30,767 bases of DNA, taken from Byssothecium circinans (taxonomy: Eukaryota; Ascomycota; Dothideomycetes; Pleosporales; Massarinaceae). The stretch is taken from NCBI GenBank assembly GCA_010015675.1, contig ML976977.1:380051-410817 (forward strand), written 5' to 3'. Position 1 is the stretch's first letter, and each line of letters starts with the position of its first letter. Both the position numbers and the translations under genes were made by a program. Under the pieces are notes generated by a model. The model was not told the origin of the DNA. It ran no database searches and saw nothing but the letters and a program-made list of their open reading frames with translations. This document shows positions 19,765 through 29,896 of the stretch, piece after piece.

Positions 19765-22700
19765 CTACAAAAATCTCCCCACTTCGGCCTCTGGCTTCTT
19801 ACTCCAAGCCCTTGGCTTGAATTCGACTTCCAACCCCGAATGCCGCGTTTTCCTAGCCGACGATCTCTCCGTTGCAATGTCCAATGAAGAGACCTTTTTT
19901 GCACATGACGCACGCTTGAGCGCCGACACTTTCTTCGGAAATACAAGAGGTTCAACATCAGCTTCTCGCTCTTCTTCTGCAGGGTCAAGAATGAAAGGAC
20001 TAGGTGATCTAGGAAGCACTAGCTTTCTGTAGGCCGGTTCCTGCGTCTTAGTTGCTCGCTCCGGCGCGAGTTCATCTGCAGACTCAGAAGTGAAAGGGCT
20101 GGGTGACCTCGGGAATACTAGCTGTCTGTAGGTCGGCTCTTGCGATCCAGTTGCTGGCTCCGGAGCCGGATTTGGAGCTCTTCGTGGGAAGACAAGAGGT
20201 TGGACAATCGCTTTCTGCCGTCCAATGGTGGCCTGCAAGGCGATAGAACCCATGTTATCCATTGCTGAGTCGTCTGGTAAGATTTGTGGCTTCCGACCGG
20301 GGCCGCATTTAGCTCTCTTCACTGTCGAAGACTGAGTAGTCGCCATGGTGTCCTCAGGACGGGGTGGCCGGGTGGAAGTAGCGGGAATCTTAACGTATGG
20401 AAAAGGGACAGTTTCAATGGACTTGATGGGGCGATATTTTGATGAACGAGCGAAAGGTTCCGAAGTAGATGCGGAATCAATGCGTTCTTCCGATTCAGGG
20501 CTCGGAGCGTTTCGCCTGGACCTTTTATTTGGGCTCAGCCGATCTTGAAGGTGATTTTCCTTCTGCCCACGTTGCCGCTTGGTCTGAAACGTTGGTTGCC
20601 CTGCTAGCGAGCTCGTCGCGGAGAACGAGGGTAGTCGCGAGACTCCCCGCGATATCGCTTGCGAGGATGGATGGAGCATACTGTTTGGCGCAACGGCGAA
20701 ACACTGTTCCTCTTGCGGAGCGTCCCATACGATGTTTCCATCAGAATCTTCAGCACTGGACTCCCCCTCATGCTCGACAGTTTGACGCCGGGGTCTACCT
20801 ACGTGTATCACGGAGAGCATGCTGTCTGAGGAGGAGCCACGACTGATGGGAACTGGTCTGTGATCGATAATGCCGAGATCGCTCTCGAGTGCGCGTCTCA
20901 ATGCGAGGCCCAGAGGCTCTGACACATGGCGGTCTACGGCATTCCCGACCATTCTGAACTGCTCCCTCAGGGAACCGATGATAACTACATCAGAGGGAAT
21001 TCCTTGGGCAAGTCTGGCTTCTTCAATGGTAAGCGGACGATGCTGCTCCCAGTGCACGCAAGCACTGTTCCTCGCGTCATGTGGGCATATAGCCGTTACG
21101 ATGGTCGGGATTAGACCGTTGCCTTTAATTCGTTGATATGAGCTTCCAATCTCCCTCCTGTTTTCGTAGAGACGCTGAGGCACAAGACCTTGATCAATTG
21201 CCTGTTGCAAACCTTGACCAGGTGGATGAACAGGGACCAACTCAAGGATACGGCGAGTCGGTCCATTCATGTACGCGGACACGCGGTGATCTGGTGAGCG
21301 AATACATCCTTGGACCAGACCGTTTTCGATGTTTGGAAGATGATTCAGTAGTTGGCTAGCCGTGACATGCGGGAAAGGCGTAGGATTGACTAGCTGTAAG
21401 CCAAATTTCTGTCCTGTCATCAGCTCACCAATGCTCTTGAACTTGAGCTTGTCCGGGTTGCCGTGCGTGTGTACCGGCGGGGTGATTGGCGTTAGTCCAG
21501 GTGCAGCGATTGATAACATGAGTCGAGATCTCTGCTGGGCACTGCCGTAATTCCAGGAGCTCATGATAAATTGTTGGACTTGGTATCCCATGGATACAAG
21601 ACAGGCTATCAGCTGGGAAAGCACTAGTTCTTTTTCATATCCAGTCCTCTTGCTTGCCATGGTCACCACATTCTCGAGGAACGCCCATTTAGGACGATAT
21701 ATGTCGACGTATGAGCAGAACGTGGTGACATGTGAAGCATTGCGGCATGACTGCTCACTTAGCCAATTTGACTGCAATGATGAGAAACCTGGGCAGGGAC
21801 TTCCAGCCGAGATCACAGCTACCTCACCAATCTGAGCAACCAGATGCATGTCCTTCGCATGTAGCAGAGCCTTTAGGTTGTCATCAACAGACCCTAACCA
21901 CAGCTTCAGCTGATCCGGGCGTTCGGCGTTCGCATATAGAGTCTGAATCGCTTCTGGGGACATGTCAACCGATCCATTGAATTCCACGGCCCCAGCTTCC
22001 TCGAGCCCTTTGTCAAGGTTTCCGGCCCCACTGAATAAGCTAAGACCAGGTAATTTATTGAAAGATGATGCTTTCAAGTCGGGCCCTTGATTCAATTGCG
22101 AAGGAGGCTCTGTTAGGTGTTGATATTGCTGCCGATCATCGCTGGTGATTTGTGAAGAAAGTATCCAGAAGTCGCTAGCACCACCACGGTTGTAGGGATA
22201 TGGGATGCCTGATAGGCTATCTTTTCCGAAGTAGCGGACGTGACATCTCCGTTGTACACGTTTAAATGACACTTCGAAGAATTTGGTAGTCCAAATCAAC
22301 TCATTGTCCGGTATCGAGCGAGGATGCGGCGCGTAGTCTTTGAGCCGAAGAAGCCGGCGCACTGTGAGTTTGCTTTCACCGTGATTGATGTTATGGATAA
22401 CAACTGGATCTAGAGACGCTGTTCCTCTACGCTTTGTCGTGATGTAGACAGTATCGCCTGGTTGGCATGTACTGAGGAAGCACGGCTTTGGTTTTTGGCA
22501 GTCGCAGGTGAAGTCCGTCTTGTTTAGGCTCACGAAAGAACTGTCTTCGGTGATAAACTTCTGTCGCACAATAAAATCCTTTGGGGTGCTATAATCTGTC
22601 GAGAACCACTCGATAGTAGCGCGCAATGCGACATCGCTAGATAGAAGGACCCCCTCCTGACAGTTGCAATGGTCAGAAAGGAAAATTTCGTTTTTGACGG

Positions 22701-24076
22701 GATAGTCAGTCGTAGAAATCGTCGTGTTCTCCGGCAAGTACATCCATATCACAAAGAGTCGCTGCAAACCCTCCCTTGCTGGTTCCACACGATGCACGTA
22801 TGCGTACCATAGGTGATTGTGCACGTCAAAGCTCTTTTCTTCGGAAGCGTCCAAGTCTTTAGTGGATTTCCTCCAAATTCGTAGTTCTTCGTCGTCGGGT
22901 AAGATACCAACGACGTCACCAACTTTGACTTTGAATGATGCTTTGAATGATGGGTTCTGAAGCTTTCGGATCTGCGGGAATCGCCTGCTAGCTTCGGGAA
23001 AGCCAGGTAAAAAACCCATTCGACGTTTCCTGCGTTCCGCTGCGTCTTGCACGCTTTCCGAAGGCTTACATTCGAGCAGACGATGCGCGAAATAACGATT
23101 CTTAAAGCAGTTATACACGTGCGGAGTAGCTATTGTCTTGTCACAAAGTCTGGGTTGCGGCTTGATCTTTGGATGATCCTCTCGCATACAATCTGCCCAG
23201 AGCTGGTGTCTGAGCAGGGACTGCCGATTGGATAGATTGTACGCTTCTTGTACCAAGTAATCGATATGGGCATTAATAGCCTTCCGAAAGTCAGTACTTC
23301 CGTACGCACGGAACCAATCAGTGAATGTAGCACTGTTGGGAAACCGTTCCAGCAGCCAGCAGTAGAAGTCCTGTCGAAAGGCATTTAAACCAACCTGGGT
23401 GGTGCCCTCTGCTTGTTCCAGGTAGTCGATGACGTGCTTTCCGAGCCCAGCGACCCAATGAAACACTTTGTGAAAAGCCTGGTATCGAACGCTTGGTACC
23501 TGTAGCCGGTACCAGATATCGTTCCTGTCTTGAGAAGCTTCGTGCGACTGGATGTATATGGCGGAAGCGGGATCATTATCGACGCCATAACCTTCGACAG
23601 AGTAAAATTTGATAGGAACACCTTGAACGTATCGTATGACGCTGCCAATAGATAAGACGCCATCAAACCATAGCTCTCTCCCTTGAACATCAAGGAACTC
23701 CAGAGAGGAAAGTTCGTGTGCCCGTTTCTGGTGGGGTGAAGTGTATATCTCGAAGTCGTGAAGATCGGCTATCATGAGTTCTTTATTGGTCTGATAGCCA
23801 TCATAATCGAGCGAGTCGCGGGGTTTGCTGTTCCACTCATCCTGCCATAGTTAGATATGGAGAATCTTGTCAATAGGAATGACTTACCCTCAGCAAAGCG
23901 ATCGCCCTCTTCTCCGTCGTAACCTCCAACCCGTGATTCCAGCTCTTGTCTTGTGACCGTGCATAGTCCGCAAGCGCAGTGGACACATTGTAGAGTTTCC
24001 GCGCTGCTTCGGCGGTCGGGATCACGACTTTAGGGCTCTTGCTCCGATTCGTGATCGGCTGCCATTCCGGGTTCAT
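19765..24076 (-). CDS. dim-2: DIM-2-type cytosine-5 DNA methyltransferase
   Basis: Two exons, 24076-23888 and 23841-19765, give about 1421 residues, close to Neurospora DIM-2. The N-terminal region resembles DIM-2 (LHDFEIY, LWFDGVL). Two BAH-like segments follow (about 365-440 and 520-630). The catalytic domain (about 660-1050) has motif I LSLFSGAGNLDKG, motif IV SAGSPCPGFS with catalytic Cys746 (codon 21793-21795), motif VI FLENV, motif VIII QQRSR and motif X GNAVDRHVSEPLG. No stop or frameshift interrupts it, so it looks active. This family methylates cytosines in heterochromatin and repeats, guided in Neurospora by H3K9me3 through HP1. The roughly 370-residue tail is Ser/Pro/Arg-rich and holds four LVFPR-like motifs. 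The start is uncertain: the frame is open to about 24178 with no ATG, so a further 5' exon may exist; 24076 is the first in-frame ATG. Confidence 0.92.
19930..20205 (-). repeat. Four-fold LVFPR-type motif array in the methyltransferase tail
   Basis: The motif occurs as QPLVFPRRAP, RQLVFPRSPSPF, RKLVLPRSPSPF and EPLVFPKK at residues about 1276, 1301, 1334 and 1359 of the 1421-residue model. The spacings are 25, 33 and 25 residues. The two middle units also share flanking QEP(T/A)YR and are similar at the DNA level (about 20030-20160), so they arose by duplication. Confidence 0.85.
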
Positions 24077-24326
24077 GATAGGCACTTGAACTGCGTTTTT
24101 TGTTGCGGAACCGACTACGTCCAAACTGGACTTGTCCGCGAGATGTGTCGTCGATTCAGTAAAGTTGGTGAAGTATCAGGTCGCAGCGCAGAAGCAAGAT
24201 CCATATATTCGTGACAACACTTTCATCGGTTAGCAAGCGTGAACGTGAGACCAGGTGAAGGTGGCTTCCGGCGAGTAAGACGCGCGCATCGACGATTCAC
24301 GCGTGAAAGCGCCTGCACCAGACGAC

Positions 24327-24366
24327 TGCCAAATAACAACCGAACCTGCCAAATAACAACCGGACC
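24327..24366. repeat. 20-bp tandem duplication
   Basis: CTGCCAAATAACAACCGAAC is followed directly by the same 20-mer with one change (A to G). It lies about 250 bp upstream of the methyltransferase start, in its likely promoter. Confidence 0.85.
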
Positions 24367-24983
24367 TCCCAAACCCACTACGACAAACCCAACTCAGAAC
24401 AGCCAGAAAGGTGATGAAGCGAACATTTCAAAGAGGAAATGGATACCAAAGCTGCGTATAGTGCGGGAAAGACGCGTGCAAGGCTGCGCGACTGTGTCGA
24501 GCGAAATTCGAAGTGAGGTGAGAGTAGCGACATCTCGCTGTGTAGTGTGGAATGTCCGATGTCGTAGCCGAGGCAACAGCAATGGACGTAAGGTACCCAG
24601 CGAGGGTAGGAATCTGGCCTCATCGTTTCTTCAAATATTGCTGTGGTGGTTTTGATGGTCCGTAACTTTTGCGATTTGTCTTGTAATGGATGAAGACGCA
24701 GTTACGTGGGTGAGTACAGCACGTGCGCGGGGAGCTGCTGCACATGTGGGTGGCCAAGCGTTGGGATGGGACGAGGAAAAAGCAACATGATCCATATGTG
24801 AAAGTCGCGAGTGGGACGAGATAAGGTCTTGACCGAAAGTCGAAACAAAGTAACGGAAATTCACGAGGGATGAAGAAAGGATGTCCAGCTAGAGAAGGAT
24901 GACGAACCCATCAACCGTCTCAAGTGAGACAGAAATAGTAAAGTGATAGCGTTCTGCAACTCTAGAGAATCCTCGTATAAGCG

Positions 24984-25007
24984 AGTAATAGTAATAGTAA
25001 TAGTAAG
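24984..25007. repeat. AGTAAT microsatellite
   Basis: Nearly four units of AGTAAT (equivalently TAG/TAA alternation) occur in the intergenic DNA behind the DUF3431 gene. It is a simple repeat. Confidence 0.8.
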
Positions 25008-25219
25008 AGATATCGGCATTGCGCCGAAGAGTTTCATTCAAGTCATGTGCACATATACCCTGACCATAAACGCTATCTGGCCCTATATAAAGCACCAAAG
25101 TGACAGTGTACCGCCTGTGCTCCTATTATGCATGCCAACCTATGCATCAAACGCCGAAAACCATAACGCCTACAATACTATAACCCTGATTGTACCTTCC
25201 CAAGCTTTCCTGTTTCTAC

Positions 25220-26540
25220 TCAAACCACGCCAAGGTTCAATCCCACAGCCTCGTATTCTTCAGGCTCAGGGGCATAGTCCCAAATCTTACTTGAGTCATG
25301 GTTTTCCGTCTCCGCAGCTCTCGCCTTTAGATTGTCGCCTCTCATGAATGCGTCATCTCTCATTCGTTTCAACCACTCATCTGCATGCACAATCGCATCC
25401 CTCAATTCCTCCATCTTCCATTGCTCTTTTTGACTCCACACCTTTGTCTCTCCCTTCTTCTCTGCCTCTTCAGCTTGTTTAATATATCCTTCCAGAGCAT
25501 TCCAATCCTTGTCACGCTGGTCCGACTTCGCCCAGTAATCCTCGTAGTTCTGCCGACCACCGAAACAAACGCCGTATCCGTCGCAGTAGCAGCTGTTCTG
25601 TGCTGGGCAGTAAACTTCGTGGCCAGTGAAGATGTAGTGCCAAATGTACTCAAAGACCCGGCCGGAGTATTGATCGTCCATGCTCGTGTTGATGAGCCAC
25701 TGGCGGTAGTGGTGGAGGCGTTCGATGGGGACTTGACGGATGCGGTCGCGGCTGAGTGCGAACTGTGCACAGCACACACCGGAAAGCGAAAATGGGATCG
25801 GCGCTCCTGGATGTATCTCCTCCCAAACATTCCTCCTCCAGTGTATCTCTTCAGGCTTTCTGTAAAAGTCAAGATCTCCGCCCGGTCGATCCATGTGTAT
25901 CCAGTCTGGACAGCCTGGTTCGTGGTGACATCGTACGTTCATGTAACCCATTCGAGCGACTCGTTCGTGGTTCAATCGTTTGATCATGGGCGCGGCGTCT
26001 TGGCCGAGCAGTAGGTTGTTGTGCCAGGCTCGCTGATGGGCGTGCATGAATATCGTCGTGTCGGGCAGTTCATCGTAATTATCAATCATGTAGGAAAGGT
26101 AGACCTGGAACCATCGTCCAAGTTAGCAGTTGCTCCACAGCCTCATCGAATGCAGCGTATCATACCATAGCTTCCCTGCCCTTGTTCTTCGGAATTTTGT
26201 GCTTCGCCATCGGGTTATCGACTTCATAAACCACGAGCTGCGCCTCCGGGATCTCCTTCTCAAACCAACTCAAGTCCTCCTTCTTCGTCTTGGGAACCAC
26301 AATCACCCAGCTGTAGTTGCTTCCCGGGGGCTTCGCCTCGCCGTCTTTGAACTTGAGCGGGATGCTGAAATCAAGCGGATCGCGGGCGGGCAAAGCGGCC
26401 ATCGGCGGCGGCGGCGAGGTGTCGAATCGCAGCAGGGGCGCCGGTGACATCTGTATAAGCCGTGTATAGCTCCATCCCAGCACCAGAAGTAGCAGGATGC
26501 CCACGGTCGTCACTAAAAGCCTCGGTGGACCTGCGAGCAT
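25220..26540 (-). CDS. DUF3431 family type II membrane protein (glycosyltransferase-like)
   Basis: Two exons, 26540-26166 and 26104-25220, give 419 residues in frame with one 61-nt intron. A single hydrophobic helix near the start (LLVTTVGILLLLVLGWSY, residues 8-25) without a cleavage site suggests a Golgi or ER type II anchor with a lumenal body. A proline-rich stem follows, then the DUF3431 domain: WVIVVPKTKKEDLSWFEKEI, VVYEVDNP, KNKGREAM, YLSYMIDNYDELPDTTIFMH, HQRAWHN, CCAQFALSRDRI and GRVFEYIWHYIF. The C-terminal part adds a Cys-rich patch (CYCDGYGVC) and an acidic helical tail. The domain is widespread in filamentous fungi. Its DxD-like and CxxQF..SR features recall glycosyltransferases, but no activity is established to my knowledge. 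Confidence 0.9.
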
Positions 26541-27302
26541 GGCGGCGGGTTGGTCGGTCGGTAAGTCGGACGGGCGTGCGGATAGTAGCCGCTTTCAGAT
26601 GAATATGTATGATCGAAAGAGCGTGTAAGTCGGCTGGGGGAAGGTTGGAATCATGATGGGTGTTGTCATGATGAGGAAGGCAGTACGGTGGGGAACGGAA
26701 GAGACCGAGGCGTTTTAGTGTCGGCGACACACAACGTGCGCAATCGCACTCGCAATGCTCGCGGAATGCCTGGACCAGGTCGCAGGGAAACTTCACAACT
26801 GTATAGAAGCAGAATCAATCAGCCGGGTGGTTCCGAACAAAGTCTCCATGGGTGTTTCAGGACAGCACCTATAAACAGGTTTAGATTGTTGCTGCAGCTC
26901 TTTACAGTATTGCGCAGGAATACGACGTTGTATATCATCGTCTGTACACTTCGGGAAAGGTGCTTGGGGAGCAAGAAATGCCTGGTACCGACCGACTCCT
27001 CCACACATCCCAACGCTTTTGCCAGTCTTCAGTGAGGTTGATGTGATGACGACGGTTCATGCACATCCCAATCATCCAATCCGATCTGCAGCAAGCGAGC
27101 GCGTCTGGCGGCCTGTTTGGCCTTGGCAAAGCTTATTTTGTTTCGCCATTGTCTAAACGTTATTTCCTTGGCAATTGTATTGGGCTCATCAAGGTGTCAA
27201 GAAAAGTCGAGGCTCACGGGAAAAAATTGAAGTTCAGAAAGCTGGCATTATCACGGCAGTCACCATGTGCATAGCGGACTACTTTACATGCCCCTGGCCG
27301 CA
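26541..27302. other. Intergenic: DUF3431 gene promoter side
   Basis: No convincing exon on either strand. Short ORFs (e.g. 26688-27035 +) lack any motif. Nothing else was seen. Confidence 0.55.
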
Positions 27303-28854
27303 TCACTTCCTACCCTTGCGCTCGCTTGATGCCGGTGGCTGAACTCCAAAGCGCTTGTACTTGACACTCATGCTCTTCTCGCTATCGTCATTCGAGCCTC
27401 CATCATCCATCTCCATCGTTACAATACCAGTCGTACCAGCATGTGATGTTCGACGAGAGTGGTGATATTGCCTCCGTCAAATCATCAGGATCAAGTTCAA
27501 GCTGGACGAAGCTGAAAGGACTAGGGATCGAAACTTGGAGTGTCTCATTGGTTTCTTCAATCGCGCCGTCTGCGGACTTTCCGTAGAAGCCGTTGTGCGC
27601 TGGATCTCCGGAATACAGAAGGGACATATTGGGCTGCCCAAAGTAGATACTGAGCTGCTAGGACGGAATGCAGCTGTTTCCTTCGTTGCTACATCGTGCA
27701 TCTAGCGTAAAGAAAGTCTGGCTATGCTACCCACTCCTTCTGGGTCCGAAGGGTCTATATGAGTTGGATTCGGTAAAACGGGAGTTCGCGAAGTAGGATG
27801 TAATGCTTGCGGGACCGTTAGGGTAACTGGCGACCGCCTGTTCTGCAAGAGGTATGATTTTGGTCGAGCTTCAAGAGTTTTCATTTTGTCGCGAGGTCCG
27901 AGAGATTGCCGGAACGATGCCACAGATACTTTACGGTGCAGCCTTATTCCCGTGGGGCGGTCGGCTATTGAATCAAATTCGATACGAAGGGGCTTTGAGG
28001 TTGAGTCTGAGGTTGCGATCGCGGAGGAGGATTCGTGGTTGTCTGGGGGTTGTCTGTTGTTCCGTCGCTCGATTCGCTAACCTCTCGTGTCCGCTCAAGA
28101 TAGGCCGAACTCCGTCTTGCATCTTGTAGGTCTGCGTTGTACTTCCCAAGACGCCATTGCCGCAGCGTCAAGTCAGCCATTCCTTCTTCAGCCGACTGTC
28201 CCGAATACAGGCCCGGCCATGGCGATGTTTCAGAAGGCTCCCTCGCATGATGGCCAACAGCTGGTGTGAACCGGTAATATGAGTGCAGGCGCAAAGCAGT
28301 GATGAGCCGAGATCCTCTTCTTTGCTGAACGAGCGGAAGGTTGCTTGCGCTGGTTGCGGGGAGGATAGTGTAGCAGGAAGCTAACAATTGTACCGCAATG
28401 AAGTGGACGAGGATGTCGAAAGACTGATAGCTAGGAGCGGTGGTAAATTGGGAGACCGACGCAAGCTGAGCAATTACCTTATTCGGCGCAAGGAGAGCCT
28501 GGTGTTGTAAGTAGGGCACCTCATGTATTGATGGTAGAATAGAGTGGAACTAACTCTGGGTGGTTGATATGTGCGGGGCGGCAAATATCCATCGCACTCA
28601 TTCAAGTCCAGGAAATCAGCAACTTCGGCCATGAGTAGGTCTTCCTTGTTGAGGGCTGTACCGTCATCATCGTCCAAATTGTTGTTGAGGACCAACCGCG
28701 AGCACTATTCCGGTTCCGAGGCAGCTCCGGGAAGGAAGTGGGGACGAAGTGTGTGAAGTCCAATGTCGGTAGACTGCTGCGGAACAATACTGATGTTCGG
28801 CCTTTCCTCTTGTCTATGACGCATCGTAGTAGGCGGAGATGATCTGGGTTGCAT
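27303..28854 (-). CDS. Unrecognised multi-exon gene, possibly disrupted
   Basis: I do not recognise the product. Coding-like segments on the minus strand are, in order: a frame from ATG 28854 (MQPRSSPPTT) that meets an in-frame TAG at 28705-28707; its continuation with LNNNLDDDDGTALNKED and MAEVADFLDLNECDGYLPP, ending at a good donor (28556); a 21-nt exon 28498-28478; an exon from 28423 (SFDILVHFIAVQLL, later RQWRLGKYNADLQDARR); a segment around 28060-27755 in another frame (KPLRIEFDSIADRPTGIRLH, RRSPVTLTVPQALHP); a segment about 27650-27480 (LSIYFGQPNMSLLYSGDP, PFSFVQLELDPDD); and a basic end in a third frame, VKYKRFGVQPP to the stop at 27303-27305. The first introns splice cleanly in phase 0; the two later frame changes do not have convincing splice sites. 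If 28632 is the true start, the TAG is avoided. It lies between the DUF3431 and TFIIIC genes, on the same strand. Confidence 0.4.
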
Positions 28855-29071
28855 CTTTGGTAGAGTGGAAGTGCGAATGAAGGTTTGCGATCAGTATTGA
28901 GGCAGTACTAGCATAGCTATCGTGGTTGTTTAGGAATTTTAGGGCATGTAGGGAGTGGATCGATTGTGGGAGTTCGTTCGGGGAGACAGGACAAGCAAAT
29001 CTTTGCGGGTCGGAGGCTCGGATTCCAAGAAAGACTGAGACGACTGAAGATGGCAGGAGCACCTCACGTCC
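28855..29071. other. Short gap between the unrecognised gene and the TFIIIC-subunit gene
   Basis: Open minus-strand sequence continues up to 29062 but lacks a recognised domain. It could hold an upstream exon of the unrecognised gene. Confidence 0.4.
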
Positions 29072-29896
29072 TCATGTTCCGCTCATCGTCACGTCTTCAG
29101 CTTCGCCACCACTGACAACTGGTTGCGGCTCTGTTTCTTCCGACACGAGGCGAGTTTCGTCACCTCTCTTCGACAATACTAGTCTTGAGGTCTCCCCACG
29201 CTTTGCTTTTGCAGCATTCAGTTTGGCCAAGAAAGTCGAAGGAGTTGGTCGTGTGCCCTGCCTGCCCTCTTCCTCATCTTCTTGAGTTGCCTGCTGCCCG
29301 CGTTCCTGCCTGTCTTTCTGCCCACCCGCAGCTCCAGCCAAAGTCTCATGAGGTGTTTCCAAAATCTCCATTGGCTCCCCGACTGGTGGCTCTCCATTCG
29401 TTCCCTCAAAAAGCTCATCTTTGGGACGCAGCCGCCCAACCCGAGCCACCAGCCTTGCCGAACTCAATGCGATCAAGTCAACCTCCGGCAAAGCCCTCAA
29501 CGGCTTCTCCGCCCCACCACCTTCTGTTTCTGCTTTCGGTTTTGCAAACAGAAGATCAGTTCCCAGCGCAGATACCCACTGACAGCTAAGCAGCTGGCCG
29601 TTGTACATGATGAGCGGATTCGAAGTGTGAAGGCCAATAGCTTGTATCTCTCCCATTGTCGCCGGACCTTGACCTTCCGTAGTCGAAGGGATCTGAACGG
29701 TCTCTGTCTCTTTTCGATTGACGTAAAAGGCTCTTAGCTTGGTCTTGAGAAGCCACGGATGACCTAGTCTTTGCGAAGGCGTGTTGACAGGTGTTTGGAG
29801 CTGCGGGACATTTGCGACGTCCACTGGTATGTAGAAGTCTTCCGTTTCGGTATCATCATATTCGTACTCCCATTCATCTTCTTCCGAGTGCGCCAT
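29072..29896 (-). CDS. TFIIIC subunit 6-like protein (RNA polymerase III transcription factor)
   Basis: This single exon encodes 274 residues. The acidic start EDEWEYEYDDTETEDFYIPVD is the conserved N-terminus of the TFIIIC_sub6 (triple-barrel) family, which includes human GTF3C6 and fission-yeast Sfc7. The core motif GLHTSNPLIMYNGQLLSC, then VSALGTDLLFAKP and the end block LIALSSARLVARVGRLRPKDELF complete the domain (about 1-170). The rest is polar, with Gln/Glu/Gly-rich segments, and is probably disordered. TFIIIC binds the A and B boxes of tRNA genes and recruits TFIIIB; the protein should be nuclear. The start ATG at 29896 begins the conserved region directly and the length is normal. No intron is needed. 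Confidence 0.92.
   Translation of the reverse strand: MAHSEEDEWEYEYDDTETEDFYIPVDVANVPQLQTPVNTPSQRLGHPWLLKTKLRAFYVNRKETETVQIPSTTEGQGPATMGEIQAIGLHTSNPLIMYNGQLLSCQWVSALGTDLLFAKPKAETEGGGAEKPLRALPEVDLIALSSARLVARVGRLRPKDELFEGTNGEPPVGEPMEILETPHETLAGAAGGQKDRQERGQQATQEDEEEGRQGTRPTPSTFLAKLNAAKAKRGETSRLVLSKRGDETRLVSEETEPQPVVSGGEAEDVTMSGT

Larger units (their letters stand above)
24077..25219. other. Intergenic: methyltransferase 5' side and DUF3431 gene 3' side
   Basis: It should contain the methyltransferase promoter and perhaps a first exon that I cannot place. An ORF on the plus strand (24239-24655) has no family features. Two tandem repeats occur (24327-24366 and 24984-25007). Confidence 0.55.

Noticed and set aside
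24239..24655. 138-codon plus-strand ORF
   Set aside because: Arg/Thr-rich without a domain; overlaps the methyltransferase promoter and a tandem duplication.
25385..26014. 209-codon plus-strand ORF
   Set aside because: Exact antisense of the DUF3431 domain exon.
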